From Erysipelotrichales bacterium (lineage in GTDB: Bacteria > Bacillota_I > Bacilli_A > Erysipelotrichales > Erysipelotrichaceae), in assembly GCA_910576855.1 (NCBI GenBank), contig CAJTJP010000005.1, forward strand, positions 1-64,000: a stretch of 64,000 nt of DNA, given 5' to 3'. Below are positions 31,519 through 42,011 of this stretch, piece by piece. The notes below the pieces were generated by a model. The model made no database searches. It worked only from the letters and a program-made list of their open reading frames with translations, and had not been told where the DNA came from. The stretch's first letter is position 1. Each line of letters starts with the position of its first letter. The position numbers and the translations under genes were made by a program.

Positions 31519-32520
31519 CTACCTCCGTAATTTAGGATCAAAGGCATCACGCAGCTTATCACCAAGTAAGTTAAAGCCCAACATTGTCAAGCTGATAAGA
31601 ATTGCCGGAATCAACAGCTGTTCCGGATAATAACGGAAATTGATGATTCCGTCATTCGCTAAGGTTCCCCAGCTTGCCTGCGGAAGCGGAACACCGAGTC
31701 CGATAAATGACAAATATGCTTCGGTAAAGATTGCGCTCGGAATTGCCAATGTCAGATTGACGATAATTACCGACAGCGTATTCGGCACTAAATGACGAAG
31801 CAATATTCTGCCTGCACTTGCCCCCATCGTCTGCGCGGAAATAACGAATTCCTGTTCTTTCAGCTGCATGACCTGACCTCGCACCAAGCGTGCCATACCG
31901 ACCCAGCCGACCAACGCATAGGCAATAATGATCGTGGAAATGCTCGGCTTCATAATCGTCATCAATAGAATTACGATCAACAGATAAGGGATACCGCTGA
32001 CAATTTCAACGATACGCATCATGATATTATCGATCCAACCGCCGAAATAACCGGAGATACCGCCGTAGATAATTCCGACCACACAGTTGATGCCGACTGC
32101 CACAAACGCAATCAACAGGGAAATACGACCGCCGTACCAAAGTCTTGTCCAGCTGTCACGTCCCAGATTATCCGTACCTAAGATATGGAAATTACCTTTG
32201 ATATCATCTGAGAACGGTGGAAGATTACGGGAATCACAAATCTCTGACATTGAATATTGAGAAATTATCGGCATCAAAATTGACATAAACAAGATAAAGC
32301 CTAATATGATCATCAGAGTCAACGCAACCTTGTCATGGAATAAACGACGTAATGCGTCTTTAAAGTAGCTTACGCTTTCTCTTACAATTACATTGCCCTT
32401 TTCGATATCCTGGCCGACCCATGTGAATTCATCGGCACTGATTGCTTCATCGCAAGTGTATGCGACTTCATTCATGCTTTGCTCGGAAACATTCTGCATT
32501 GTATTTTTCTTTTTTCGCAT
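31519..32520 (-). CDS. oppC: Oligopeptide ABC transporter permease OppC
   Basis: This 333-residue inner-membrane permease has a long N-terminal cytoplasmic stretch, the OppC N-terminal domain and six membrane segments. The BPD motif (GASAGRILLRHLVPNTLSVI) contacts the ATPases. HILGTDNLGRDSWTRLWYGG is the hallmark between the first helix and the domain. GAAGGAG precedes the ATG. Confidence 0.93.
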   Translation of the reverse strand: MRKKKNTMQNVSEQSMNEVAYTCDEAISADEFTWVGQDIEKGNVIVRESVSYFKDALRRLFHDKVALTLMIILGFILFMSILMPIISQYSMSEICDSRNLPPFSDDIKGNFHILGTDNLGRDSWTRLWYGGRISLLIAFVAVGINCVVGIIYGGISGYFGGWIDNIMMRIVEIVSGIPYLLIVILLMTIMKPSISTIIIAYALVGWVGMARLVRGQVMQLKEQEFVISAQTMGASAGRILLRHLVPNTLSVIIVNLTLAIPSAIFTEAYLSFIGLGVPLPQASWGTLANDGIINFRYYPEQLLIPAILISLTMLGFNLLGDKLRDAFDPKLRR

Positions 32521-32525
32521 AACAC

Positions 32526-33470
32526 CTACTCCTTCCCATTTGCTAACTTCACACGCGGATCGACAATACTATAGGCAATATCCACCAACAGTGTCATAAT
32601 AATCAAAAACGCCCCGTAGAATATCGTTGTGCCGGCAATCATCATATAATCCAGTTCTTGAATTGAAGTAACAAAGAATTTACCCATTCCCGGAATTGAG
32701 AATACCTGCTCAACGACAAACGCTCCCGTAAGAATTGATGCGGTAATCGGTCCCAATACGGTAATTACCGGCATAATTGCGTTTCTTACGGCATGCTTCC
32801 AAATGATTCGTTTTTCGGATAACCCCTTTGCTTTTGCCGTTTTAATATAATCAGAGTTTAACGCATCCAGCATACTGGTACGCATCAAACGGGAAATCGT
32901 CGCCATTGAGCTTAAGCCCAGCGCAAATGCAGGCAGTACCTTTGACATTTCACTTGTCCATCCGGTAATCGGAAAGAACACCGATCCTAATTTCAGGTTC
33001 AACTGCAGCGCCAAGAAATACTGCAGCAATGCCGCTACAATAAAGCTTGGAACCGATACACCGATTACCGCAACCGTCATCGCCACTGTATCCGCTGCCT
33101 TACCGCGGCGTATTGCCGCAATCGTTCCTAACAGAATACCGCCGAAGATTGAAATCACCAATGAGCGTATACCGAGCTCAAAGGAAATCGGGAAGGATTC
33201 ACCGATAATCGTCGTAACCTCTCGGCCGTATTTTGTTGATGTACCGAGATCACCCTTAAAGATATTGCCGACATAGATCAAGAATTGCATCCATAACGGT
33301 TTATCCAAACCGTAGCGCGCATATAAAGCAGCTTTGGTTTCCGGTGTCATAGCCTTGTCTCTGGCAAACGGGTCTCCCGGTGCAGCATGCATCATTAAGA
33401 ACGTGATGGCGATCAGCAGCAACAGTGTCAGCAGTGCATAACAGATTCGCTTTATGATATACTTTAACAT
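32526..33470 (-). CDS. oppB: Oligopeptide ABC transporter permease OppB
   Basis: This 314-residue permease begins MLKYIIKRICYALLTLLLLI and has HAAPGDPF, RYGLDKPLW and the coupling motif KAKGLSEKRIIWKHAVRNAI. It forms the channel with OppC. It is separated from oppA by a hairpin that should lower its expression relative to the binding protein. Confidence 0.93.
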   Translation of the reverse strand: MLKYIIKRICYALLTLLLLIAITFLMMHAAPGDPFARDKAMTPETKAALYARYGLDKPLWMQFLIYVGNIFKGDLGTSTKYGREVTTIIGESFPISFELGIRSLVISIFGGILLGTIAAIRRGKAADTVAMTVAVIGVSVPSFIVAALLQYFLALQLNLKLGSVFFPITGWTSEMSKVLPAFALGLSSMATISRLMRTSMLDALNSDYIKTAKAKGLSEKRIIWKHAVRNAIMPVITVLGPITASILTGAFVVEQVFSIPGMGKFFVTSIQELDYMMIAGTTIFYGAFLIIMTLLVDIAYSIVDPRVKLANGKE

Positions 33471-33510
33471 TAATTCACATCCTTTTTATCATATCACTTA
33501 AATGATTAAA

Positions 33511-33541
33511 ATAAGGCTATAATGATTAGTTATAGCCTTAT
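33511..33541 (-). terminator. Hairpin between oppA and oppB
   Basis: ATAAGGCTATAA...TTATAGCCTTAT, a 12-bp stem, is followed by TTTTAATC on the minus strand. It is probably a leaky terminator or mRNA-stabilising stem that gives excess OppA. Confidence 0.75.
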
Positions 33542-33584
33542 TATTGCATATTCTTATTTATAGAATATTAAGATTCCTCATATG

Positions 33585-35234
33585 CTATTTAGTTTCTGCA
33601 AATCTAAGGTCCATGTCTCTCAACGCTGAACGCTGAACTCCTGTCAATTTGTCAGAGCAAATGAAGTCACGAGAACGCCAGTATACCAAACCGATTGCGC
33701 AGTCCTCTGCAAGAATCTTTTCGGCATCTAACAGCATCTGAGTACGTTTTTCAACATCAGCTTCCATGTATGCGCTCTTAACAAGCTTATCGTATTCAGG
33801 GTTAGAGTAACCACCGTGGTTGTTACCGCCGCCTGTCAACCATAAATCAAGATAGCTCATCGGGTCATTGTAGTCTAAAGACCAACCTGCCCATACGATA
33901 TCAAAGTTCTTATCATTCATTCTCTGGATACGAGTTTTGAACGGTACCGGCTTGATTTCAAGCTTTACACCAAGATTCGTCTTTAACTGTTCCTGTACGA
34001 ATTCATAAGTGATTTTCGCAGTATCGCTGTCATCACCTAATAATTCAATGCTGAAGTTCTTAGGATCGATGCCTTCTTCTTTCAAGCCTTCCTCTAACAG
34101 TTTTTTCGCATTTGTGTAATCACCGTTAGCACGTTCCCAAACATTACCGACAGATTTAGTAAACTCACCGCCGTTGATTACCGGTGGAGTAAATGAAGTC
34201 GCTACCTGAGAATCGTTCATCGGAATTGTTTTGATGAATTTTTCACAATCAATACCCATTGTCAAGGCTTTACGAACCTTTGCGTTCTTTAAGCCCGGAC
34301 GATTCATATTGAATTCCATGTACCAAACGCTACCGTCACCGTAAGTCTGAATTTCTTTTCCGGCATCCTTAAGCTTACTTGCCTGAATACCGCTCAGACC
34401 GATCATATCGATCGTACCGTTTTCAAACTCATTCAACGCAGTATTGGTATCCTTAATCATCTTGAATGTGATTTCATTCAATTTGATTGCGTCCTTGTTC
34501 CAATACTTATCATTTTTAGTTAAAACCATGTTGTCCTCATGTGTCCATGAGCTCAATACGAACGGCCCGTTGTATGCCATTCTGTCTGCATCATCACCAT
34601 AGTGTTTGATCCCGCCGTACTTATTGTACAGCTTTTCATTGATCGGCGCAAAGCTGTAGAATGCGAATGTACCTAAGATATAAGGATAAGGCCCTGTCAA
34701 TTTAACCTCGAAAGTATAATCGTCAATTACCTTGTAGCCTACATTCTCATAAGCCTTTTTCGCAGCTGCAGATTTTGCATCTTTTTTAGTTTTAGTTTGT
34801 GCCATCAATTCCTCGGCACCGTCAATCAATACTGCCCAAGTGCTTCCGTAAGCTGCACCTAAGTAAGTAGTGAATAATTGATCCCATGCAAACTTAAAGT
34901 CATTTGCTGTTACCGGTGTACCGTCATTCCATACGGAATCCTCACGCAAGTGGAATGTATAGGTCAGCTTATCATCTGAGATATCCCAGCTTTTAGCTAC
35001 ACCCTCTACCGGGTTGTCATTGCTGTCTAAGGTCGTTAAGCCTTCTACAGTGTGACGTAATACGTTACCGCTTGTTGAATCCTGATTCATAAATGAATTC
35101 ATTTCAGGCGGCTCAGACGCAAGATTAACGATAACCTTGCCGTCAGAAGCACCGTCAGATCCGCCACAACCAGCTAACATTGTGAGACCCATCAATGCGG
35201 ATAAGGCAAGCTTACCAAGTTGATTCATCTTCAT
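33585..35234 (-). CDS. oppA: Oligopeptide-binding lipoprotein OppA
   Basis: ATG 35234 follows GAGGAGG, giving 549 residues. The lipobox is LAGC, then a Gly/Ser linker. The solute-binding protein family 5 pattern is present: LASEPPEMNSFMNQDSTSGN, WDISDDKLTYTFHLREDSVW, ALTMGIDCEKFIKTI. It captures peptides outside the cell for OppBCDF. It is the first gene of the five-gene operon, with a 760-nt upstream region. Confidence 0.95.
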   Translation of the reverse strand: MKMNQLGKLALSALMGLTMLAGCGGSDGASDGKVIVNLASEPPEMNSFMNQDSTSGNVLRHTVEGLTTLDSNDNPVEGVAKSWDISDDKLTYTFHLREDSVWNDGTPVTANDFKFAWDQLFTTYLGAAYGSTWAVLIDGAEELMAQTKTKKDAKSAAAKKAYENVGYKVIDDYTFEVKLTGPYPYILGTFAFYSFAPINEKLYNKYGGIKHYGDDADRMAYNGPFVLSSWTHEDNMVLTKNDKYWNKDAIKLNEITFKMIKDTNTALNEFENGTIDMIGLSGIQASKLKDAGKEIQTYGDGSVWYMEFNMNRPGLKNAKVRKALTMGIDCEKFIKTIPMNDSQVATSFTPPVINGGEFTKSVGNVWERANGDYTNAKKLLEEGLKEEGIDPKNFSIELLGDDSDTAKITYEFVQEQLKTNLGVKLEIKPVPFKTRIQRMNDKNFDIVWAGWSLDYNDPMSYLDLWLTGGGNNHGGYSNPEYDKLVKSAYMEADVEKRTQMLLDAEKILAEDCAIGLVYWRSRDFICSDKLTGVQRSALRDMDLRFAETK

Positions 35235-35994
35235 TGTGAATTTCCTCCTCTTTACTTTCACAATAAGCAATCGCTTATGCCCAATTATTTTATCACTATT
35301 CTTTCACAAAGTCTACACACATTTTCACTTTTCAACACTTTTGTTTTCGCATTATTTCATTGTCATGAATATATTTTCATAAAACAGAAAACCTTGCGTA
35401 TCTGAAGTATTTTAAAATTGCCTTTCGTACAAATACAACAAGGAAAAATTTGTTCACATATTACGGCACTTTCTGCCAAAAAGCGCCGTTTTTCCGTTAT
35501 TTTCCTTACAGGGACCAAAAAAGCTTTTTTAATATTTTACTTCCCTGCGCCCTGCGATCGATTTATATTTTTAACGGAGTTACGCGAGACCTACGCAATT
35601 TAATCACGAAACATTTTCCGTGTTTTTTCATTTCTTAAATACAACCTCTCACATATTCCTTGCCTTCTTTTAATGTCACGATTTGAAACAAAAAAATTCC
35701 CATTCAGTAAAACACCGCAAAACTTTTACAACAAGTACAAGTAAGTGCTATAAAAATTCGAGGCGAAAAACATCATTGGTCGATCATGAGCTTCACTTCC
35801 TTATCCTTCTATCCTTTATCCGCAATCCTTATGCAATACAACGATTCAATCGTTTCTATCCCAAATGAATATATTCAATATTCCATACGATTCCATAAAA
35901 AAACTGCCGTACATGCCGACAGTCAATAATTATTCTTATATGATTAACGCTGTACCGTAATCAACGCTTCCTATTCTAAGCTAAGAATCAATCG
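35235..35994. other. Intergenic region between oppA and murA
   Basis: It holds the murA terminator (35897-35923) and the oppA promoter region, with a possible -10 TAAAAT near 35288. A CGGCGC...GTGCCG stem around 35463-35490 could be a leader structure. I see no gene or known riboswitch. Confidence 0.45.
35897..35923 (-). terminator. Terminator of murA
   Basis: ACTGTCGGCATGTACGGCAGT forms a short stem followed by seven T on the minus strand, ~70 nt past the stop. Confidence 0.7.
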
Positions 35995-37257
35995 CTATTC
36001 CACGACCTCACGCCACAGCTTTGCGCCCAACGCCTTCAGCTTGCCGTCAAGATTATCATAGCCGCGATCAATATGATAAATTTCATGAATCGTGGTAACG
36101 CCCTCAGCCAATAAGCCGGCAATCACAAGACACGCACCGCAGCGCAAGTCCGTTGCGACGACCTCACAGCCCGTTAAAGGAGTAGGCCCGTTGATCATCG
36201 CACTCGGCGACATCACGTTAATATTCGCGCCCATTTTACTCAGTTCCTGACAGTGCTTAAAGCGCTCATGATAAATCGTCTCAGTCACAATCGATTGTCC
36301 GTCTGCCTGAGTCAACAGAGCCGTCAGCGGCTGTTGGATATCAGTCGCAAAGCCGGGATACGGCAATGTTTTGATATCTGTTGCCCGTAATTCATCTCTG
36401 CCTAAGACTTTGACATAATCAATACCGATTTCTAAACGGATACCGATCTCATGAAGCTTCGACAGTAAAGATTCCAAATGCTGCGGAATAATATTTTCAA
36501 CCGTCACCTTATTTGCTGCAGCTGAAGCCAACACCAAATAGGTTGCCGCCTCAATGCGATCGGGAATGATTTCATGGAAGCAGCCGTTTAAATACTCGAC
36601 ACCATCGATCGTAATCACATTCGTACCGACACCGCGGATTTTCGCCCCCATCTTATTCAACAGCGTAGCCACATCGATAATTTCCGGCTCCTTTGCGGCA
36701 TTTTCAATCGTTGTTCTGCCCTTCGCATACACTGCAGCCATCATAATATTTATCGTTGCACCTACACTGGAGATATCCAAAAAGATTTTATTCCCGACTA
36801 ATTCATCAGCGTCAATAATATAAGCTCCGTGCTCATAACGAACAGTTGCCCCCAACGCTTCAAAGCCCTTCACATGTAAATCGATCGGTCGCGGGCCTAA
36901 ATAACAGCCTCCCGGCATCTTCATTTCTACATGACCGTATCTGCCCAACAGCGCTCCCATAAAATAATAAGAAGCTCTCAGCTTACTGACCGTATCTGAA
37001 ATCATCGGTGTATTTTTCATCTGTGACGGATCGATAATTAAAATATCCTCACCCTTGCGAATGACCTCAATTCCCAGCTCCTGCAGCAGCACTGATAAAA
37101 ATTGCACATCCGATATATTGGGAACACCGCAAATAGTAACCGGACCATGCGCTAATATTGCGGCGGGTATCAATGCAACCGTCGCATTCTTAGAGCCTGA
37201 AATTCTTACGGTTCCGCTCAGCGAATGTCCTCCTTCAATTTTAATTACTTCTTCCAT
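35995..37257 (-). CDS. murA: UDP-N-acetylglucosamine 1-carboxyvinyltransferase (MurA)
   Basis: This 420-residue enolpyruvyl transferase has [20 protein letters not shown] (Lys23 and Asn24), [19 protein letters not shown] with catalytic Cys118, and [16 protein letters not shown] near the end. It catalyses the first committed step of peptidoglycan synthesis and is fosfomycin-sensitive because Cys is present. It is monocistronic. Whether it is the MurA1 or MurA2 type cannot be told. Confidence 0.95.
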   Translation of the reverse strand: MEEVIKIEGGHSLSGTVRISGSKNATVALIPAAILAHGPVTICGVPNISDVQFLSVLLQELGIEVIRKGEDILIIDPSQMKNTPMISDTVSKLRASYYFMGALLGRYGHVEMKMPGGCYLGPRPIDLHVKGFEALGATVRYEHGAYIIDADELVGNKIFLDISSVGATINIMMAAVYAKGRTTIENAAKEPEIIDVATLLNKMGAKIRGVGTNVITIDGVEYLNGCFHEIIPDRIEAATYLVLASAAANKVTVENIIPQHLESLLSKLHEIGIRLEIGIDYVKVLGRDELRATDIKTLPYPGFATDIQQPLTALLTQADGQSIVTETIYHERFKHCQELSKMGANINVMSPSAMINGPTPLTGCEVVATDLRCGACLVIAGLLAEGVTTIHEIYHIDRGYDNLDGKLKALGAKLWREVVE

Positions 37258-37725
37258 GTGCTGTTTCTCCTTCCAATAATTATTCTATTAACACACCATG
37301 GGTTCGGTGCGTATTTTTCTTATAACTTAAAATAATTTATCTGTACTTCTTTACTTATCGTAATCCTATTATATTCAACATGGCTTTTTTATATAAGTAT
37401 AGAATATATCTGTTAATTCCTTCTATACATATGCAGTTATATTATAAAGCATTTCTATTAATATATCTATATAAAAAATAAATAAAATGACGAGTGAAGG
37501 CCTATATTCCTATAATACAATACTATATTCATTGCATATCACGGAATCGAGAATGCTTATTGAAGATGTTTTAATGCTTATACAAATACAGAATTAATGA
37601 AATATATAAATTTTTATTAACTGATGAGATTTTACAATTTTCATATAACTGATGAGATTTTACAATTTTCATTAGTAAACAGTTAGTATATTTGATATAA
37701 TAGATACGTTGTGGATAGGAGTGGT
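37258..37725. other. Divergent intergenic region murA / DUF1846 gene
   Basis: It contains an inverted repeat ACACACC...GGTGCGT followed by TTTTT (37292-37317), very AT-rich DNA, a 26-bp tandem duplication (37619-37672) and the promoter of the DUF1846 gene (-10 TATAAT at 37696-37701). No gene is seen; a 68-codon frame on the minus strand has no ribosome site. Confidence 0.5.
37619..37672. repeat. 26-bp direct tandem repeat upstream of the DUF1846 promoter
   Basis: AACTGATGAGATTTTACAAT-TTTCAT occurs twice with a 2-bp spacer, ending 24 bp before the -10 box. It may be an activator or repressor site pair. Confidence 0.6.
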
Positions 37726-39213
37726 ATGATGAACGATACAGCATTTGATAATGATTTATATTTGTCTTTACAATCAAAGCATATTTTAGAGCGTATATCT
37801 AAATTCGGAAACAAATTATATTTGGAATTCGGCGGGAAGCTTTTTGACGATCATCATGCGGCCAGAGTATTGCCCGGTTTTCAGCCTGATTCTAAGCTGA
37901 AAATGCTTTTGACCTTAAAGGAACAGGTTGAGGTGATTATCGCTATCAATGCGAATGATATTGAGAAAAATAAGGTTCGCAGTGATTTGGGAATCACTTA
38001 TGACGTCGAGGTGCTGCGTTTGATTGATGCGTATCGCAGTGTAGGATTATATGTAGGAAGCGTAGTTCTGACACAGTATGCGAATCAAACGGGTGCAGAT
38101 ACCTTCAAGCATCATTTAGAGTCGCTGGGCATTACCGTATGTCTGCATTATCCGATTGCGGGGTATCCGAATAATGTAGAGCTGATCGTTTCCGACGAGG
38201 GCTACGGCAAAAATGATTATATTGAAACAACAAAGCCGTTAGTTGTAGTAACTGCGCCGGGACCGGGCTCAGGAAAGATGGCAACGTGTTTATCCCAGCT
38301 TTATCACGAGCATAAACGCGGTGTCAAGGCAGGATATGCGAAATATGAAACCTTTCCGATTTGGAATCTGCCGCTGAAGCATCCGGTGAATTTGGCATAT
38401 GAAGCCGCGACTGCCGATCTGAATGACATCAATATGATAGATCCGTTTCATTTAGAGGCTTATAATGAAACAACGGTAAATTATAATCGTGACGTAGAAA
38501 TATTCCCGGTATTAAATACGATGTTTGAACGAATTCTCGGTAAAAGCCCCTATAAGTCACCGACCGATATGGGTGTGAATATGGCCGGAAAATGTATTAT
38601 CAACGATGATGCCGCAATCAAAGCCAGTGAACAGGAAATCATTCGCCGTTATTATCATGCGAAATGTGATGTAAAAAAGGGATATATCGGAAATGAGGTC
38701 GTTGAAAAGATTGAAATCATTATGGCACAAGCAAATATTACGACCGAGAGTCGCCCATGCGTTGCAGCCGCAATCGCAAAATCAGGGGAAACACAGGCTC
38801 CTGCGATGGCGATTGAGTTAAATGACGGCCGTATCGTGTGCGGCAAAACAAGCCCGCTGCTCGGTGCAGGTGCAGCAGCTTTACTTAACGCATTAAAGGT
38901 GCTGGGTAATATCGATGATGATATTCTGTTGATTTCTCCGAATATCATTGAGCCGATTCAAAAGCTGAAGGTGAATCATCTGGGCAATAATAATCCGCGC
39001 TTACACACCGATGAGGTGCTGATCGCATTAAGCGTTTCGGCTACGACAAATCCGATTTCGCATACTGCGTTAAAACAACTGGAAAAGCTCAGCGGTTGTG
39101 AGGCTCACAGCAGTGTAATTCTGTCTGAGGTTGACAAAAATGTATTCCGTAAGCTGAAGGTAAATCTTACACAGGAAGCACAGTATCAGACAAAAAAGCT
39201 GTATCATCGCTGA
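37726..39213 (+). CDS. DUF1846 (UPF0371) family protein
   Basis: This 495-residue protein is typical of the DUF1846 family: FGGKLFDDHHAARVLPGF near the N-terminus, VVVTAPGPGSGKMATCLSQL in the middle (a P-loop-like stretch), and YKSPTDMGVNMAGKCI. AGGAG lies 4 nt before ATG 37726 and 7 nt before ATG 37729, so either may be used. The biochemical role is not established. It is monocistronic on the plus strand with its own promoter and terminator. Confidence 0.9.
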   Translation: MMNDTAFDNDLYLSLQSKHILERISKFGNKLYLEFGGKLFDDHHAARVLPGFQPDSKLKMLLTLKEQVEVIIAINANDIEKNKVRSDLGITYDVEVLRLIDAYRSVGLYVGSVVLTQYANQTGADTFKHHLESLGITVCLHYPIAGYPNNVELIVSDEGYGKNDYIETTKPLVVVTAPGPGSGKMATCLSQLYHEHKRGVKAGYAKYETFPIWNLPLKHPVNLAYEAATADLNDINMIDPFHLEAYNETTVNYNRDVEIFPVLNTMFERILGKSPYKSPTDMGVNMAGKCIINDDAAIKASEQEIIRRYYHAKCDVKKGYIGNEVVEKIEIIMAQANITTESRPCVAAAIAKSGETQAPAMAIELNDGRIVCGKTSPLLGAGAAALLNALKVLGNIDDDILLISPNIIEPIQKLKVNHLGNNNPRLHTDEVLIALSVSATTNPISHTALKQLEKLSGCEAHSSVILSEVDKNVFRKLKVNLTQEAQYQTKKLYHR

Positions 39214-39281
39214 CAGTTATAGGATAATAGCTCGGTTGAGTAAATCTCATTCATACATAGAACATTTGTACAAGCAATTTA

Positions 39282-39312
39282 AGACACAGTGAATACAAGC
39301 TGTGTCTTTTTG
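39282..39312 (+). terminator. Terminator of the DUF1846 gene
   Basis: AGACACAG...CTGTGTCT with a 10-nt loop is followed by TTTTTG. Confidence 0.85.
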
Positions 39313-39335
39313 TTATGCAGAAGGAAACAGACCGC

Positions 39336-39362
39336 AAAAAAAGACCGCAATTTCTTACGGTC
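39336..39362 (-). terminator. Terminator of fba
   Basis: GACCG...CGGTC is followed on the minus strand by seven T, 70 nt past the fba stop. Confidence 0.75.
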
Positions 39363-39432
39363 TCTCACACTCATTCAAACAATCTTTAATTAATCTTCAA
39401 CTCATTTAATCTACTACAAGGGAATGGCAAAA

Positions 39433-40299
39433 TTACGCTTTGCCTGCGGAACCGAATTGCTCCATCATCGCAATAACCTTTGCTTTGATAGCGTCTGCAC
39501 CCGGTTTTAACAGCTTGCGAGGATCATAGCCTTTGCCTTCCTGATCCTTGCCTGCTTCGATATATTTACGAGTAGCTGCCGCAAATTCAAGCTGCAGCTC
39601 GGTATTAACATTGATTTTTGATACACCCAATGAAATTGCTTTCGCAATCTGATCGGCAGGAATACCGGAACCACCGTGTAGTACAAGCGGTTTACCGTTT
39701 GTAATATCCTGAATTTCACCTAAACGATCAAAATTCAAGCCTGCCCAGTCAGACGGATATTTCCCGTGAATGTTACCGATACCTGCTGCTAAGAAGTCTA
39801 CTCCTAAGCCTGCGATCGTTTCACATTCTTTCGGATCGGCCAATTCACCCATAGAGGTAACGCCGTCCTCTTCACCGCCGATACCGCCGACTTCGCATTC
39901 GATTGAGCATCCTTTTGCATGAGCCAATGCGATCATTTCTTTTGATTTTTCAAGATTCTCCTCAAACGGATAGTGAGAACCGTCAAACATTACTGACGTG
40001 AATCCTGCTTCGATACATGCCTTTGCACCATCATAGCTGCCGTGATCCAAATGCAACGCAACAGGTACTGTAATACCTAAGAAATCATGAATCTCACGAA
40101 CCATTGCGACTACATTTTTAAAACCGCACATGTATTTTCCGGCACCTTCGGATACACCAAGCATAACCGGTGATTTTGCTTCTTCAGCTGCCAACAAAAT
40201 TGACTTAGTCCATTCCATATTGTTGATGTTAAATGCACCAACGGCGTAATGGCCTGCATGTGCTTTGTTAATCATTTCAGTTGCAGATACTAATGCCAT
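39433..40299 (-). CDS. fba: Fructose-bisphosphate aldolase, class II
   Basis: This 288-residue zinc enzyme has VALHLDHGSYDGAKACIEAG (Asp and His of the active site), SIECEVGGIGGEEDG, VDFLAAGIGNIHGKYP and LVLHGGSGIPADQIAKAI with the zinc His and the phosphate-binding loop. It cleaves fructose 1,6-bisphosphate in glycolysis. Class IIA/IIB separation (tagatose versus fructose) is not certain, but this length and pattern match bacterial fba. It is monocistronic. Confidence 0.95.
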   Translation of the reverse strand: MALVSATEMINKAHAGHYAVGAFNINNMEWTKSILLAAEEAKSPVMLGVSEGAGKYMCGFKNVVAMVREIHDFLGITVPVALHLDHGSYDGAKACIEAGFTSVMFDGSHYPFEENLEKSKEMIALAHAKGCSIECEVGGIGGEEDGVTSMGELADPKECETIAGLGVDFLAAGIGNIHGKYPSDWAGLNFDRLGEIQDITNGKPLVLHGGSGIPADQIAKAISLGVSKINVNTELQLEFAAATRKYIEAGKDQEGKGYDPRKLLKPGADAIKAKVIAMMEQFGSAGKA

Positions 40300-40485
40300 A
40301 ATAAATCCTCCTTGTTCTTTACCTTATTATTTTACTTCATTTTTATCCTTTTGAAAAGATGAAAACGATGGTTTTTAGCATTTTATTCTGTTTATGGCGC
40401 CGGATTCGGGTAATTCGAGCCGTTTATCGGTCATAGAGGCACTGTTTCATACGTATGATTCGCAGAAACTATCGAAAGGAAAGCG

Positions 40486-41787
40486 TTACAACAAAGAATC
40501 ATCAAGTAAAAAATCGATGACATTGATGTTCAATATACCGTTATCATCATACCAGCGCTTACGGATATCACTACGAACAATGATTTTCGGGAATGAATCT
40601 TTTGTCAAAGAAAACGGCTTGTTTTCGATTTCTGCCTTTTCCTCGCTCAAAAGTGCGTATGCAGATTGAATATAAGTTCTCTTACCGCCGAAGGACGCTA
40701 TAAAATCGATTTCTCTTGCGACCCTTTTCATTGTCCCCTTCGCATCTTTTTCATTTGAATACACAACGCCTACATCTACTGTGCAGTCTCTGATCGCAAG
40801 CTCGTTATACAGAATATTTTCCATGATATGCGTCATTTCCTGTTGACGAAAACCGATTCTCGCATTTCTTAGTCCGATATCCTCACAATAGTATTTATTA
40901 GGATAGTCAAAGTAGCCCTTTCCTTTCACATCCCATCTTTTACATTCGCTGAATAAAAATGCGTCTGATAAATAATCGATATATGCCTTAACCGTATTAT
41001 GTGCAACAATATTATCACCCGATCGCTTTTGTTTTGAATTGATCGTATTGGTGATATTAGTCGGATTGGTAAGAGAACCGACAGAGGAACACAGTAGGTC
41101 AAGAATTGAAGCTAATACATCTTCTTTTTTGATATTCTTACGCTCTATAATGTCCTTCAGATAAACCTCGGAAACAAGCGACTGTAAATAGCTCATTTTC
41201 GCCGCTTCATTAGGTCGAGATAAAATCAGCGGCATTCCGCCGTAAAAGGCATAATCATCAAAAGCGTCCGCTTTATCACCACCCACTGCCGAATAGTATT
41301 CCGCAAAGCTTAACGGGTGAACGCGAATTTCATCGCTGCGGCCGCGGAATTCCGTAAGAATATCCGTCGAAAGCATTTTGGAATTACTTCCGGTAACATA
41401 AATATCAAGATTTGATAAGCTATTCAAATCATTTAAGGCATCATAAAAGGTAATTTTCCTTCCGTCAGGATGATAAGGATTGGCAACCTCATCGGACATT
41501 TGAATTTCATCCACAAACAAATAAAATTGTCGGTTTTCGCCTTCCGTTTTTTTGCGTACAAATTCAGTCAGCTCTAAAGGATTGCGATAACGAATATCAC
41601 TCGTTAAATCAAGCGCCAGATCAATTATAATGTCGTCTGTCACTCCGGTAGATATCAAATAATCACGAAACAGCTTTTTAAGCAGATAAGATTTTCCGCA
41701 GCGTCTGATTCCGGTAATCACCTTAATTTGTCCGTCCCACATAAAGGAAATCAGCTTATTCAAATAACGATCACGCTTTATCTCCAT
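40486..41787 (-). CDS. AAA+ ATPase with DUF4143 C-terminal domain (copy 1)
   Basis: ATG 41787 follows GGAGG, giving 433 residues. Walker A is GIRRCGKS (26-33), Walker B FYLFVDEIQ, sensor-like IYVTGSNSKML, then the STAND-like linker and DUF4143 with a nuclease-like end (RVAREIDFIASFGGKRTY). These proteins are common and often numerous in anaerobes; the function is unknown. Its promoter lies between repeated TTGAAAACTT boxes, which suggests autoregulation. Confidence 0.85.
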   Translation of the reverse strand: MEIKRDRYLNKLISFMWDGQIKVITGIRRCGKSYLLKKLFRDYLISTGVTDDIIIDLALDLTSDIRYRNPLELTEFVRKKTEGENRQFYLFVDEIQMSDEVANPYHPDGRKITFYDALNDLNSLSNLDIYVTGSNSKMLSTDILTEFRGRSDEIRVHPLSFAEYYSAVGGDKADAFDDYAFYGGMPLILSRPNEAAKMSYLQSLVSEVYLKDIIERKNIKKEDVLASILDLLCSSVGSLTNPTNITNTINSKQKRSGDNIVAHNTVKAYIDYLSDAFLFSECKRWDVKGKGYFDYPNKYYCEDIGLRNARIGFRQQEMTHIMENILYNELAIRDCTVDVGVVYSNEKDAKGTMKRVAREIDFIASFGGKRTYIQSAYALLSEEKAEIENKPFSLTKDSFPKIIVRSDIRKRWYDDNGILNINVIDFLLDDSLL

Positions 41788-41799
41788 AACTAACCTCCG

Positions 41800-41912
41800 T
41801 TGAAAACTTCTATCAATTACAGTGCTACTTTTCAATATACATTATACGCCGCTTTACGGGAAAATCAATATCTCTATTGAAAACTTAATACAAATATAGA
41901 CTAAGTTTTCAA
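41800..41912 (-). promoter_or_regulatory. Promoter with repeated TTGAAAACTT operator boxes
   Basis: TTGATT-16 nt-TATAAT (plus-strand 41841-41868) is flanked by TTGAAAACTT at 41800, a partial inverse at 41827, and a perfect 11-bp inverted repeat TTGAAAACTTA...TAAGTTTTCAA at 41877-41912. Confidence 0.6.
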
Positions 41913-41929
41913 CAGGACTTCATATAAGG

Positions 41930-41962
41930 CAAAAGAAAAGCTTAAAGATTTTGTCCTTAAGC
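41930..41962 (-). terminator. Terminator of the 84-residue membrane protein gene
   Basis: GCTTAAG...TTTAAGC is followed by TTTTCTTTT on the minus strand. Confidence 0.7.
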
Positions 41963-42011
41963 TATTTTAAGTAACCTTATCGATAAAAACAAGAATATGG
42001 AATACACCAAT

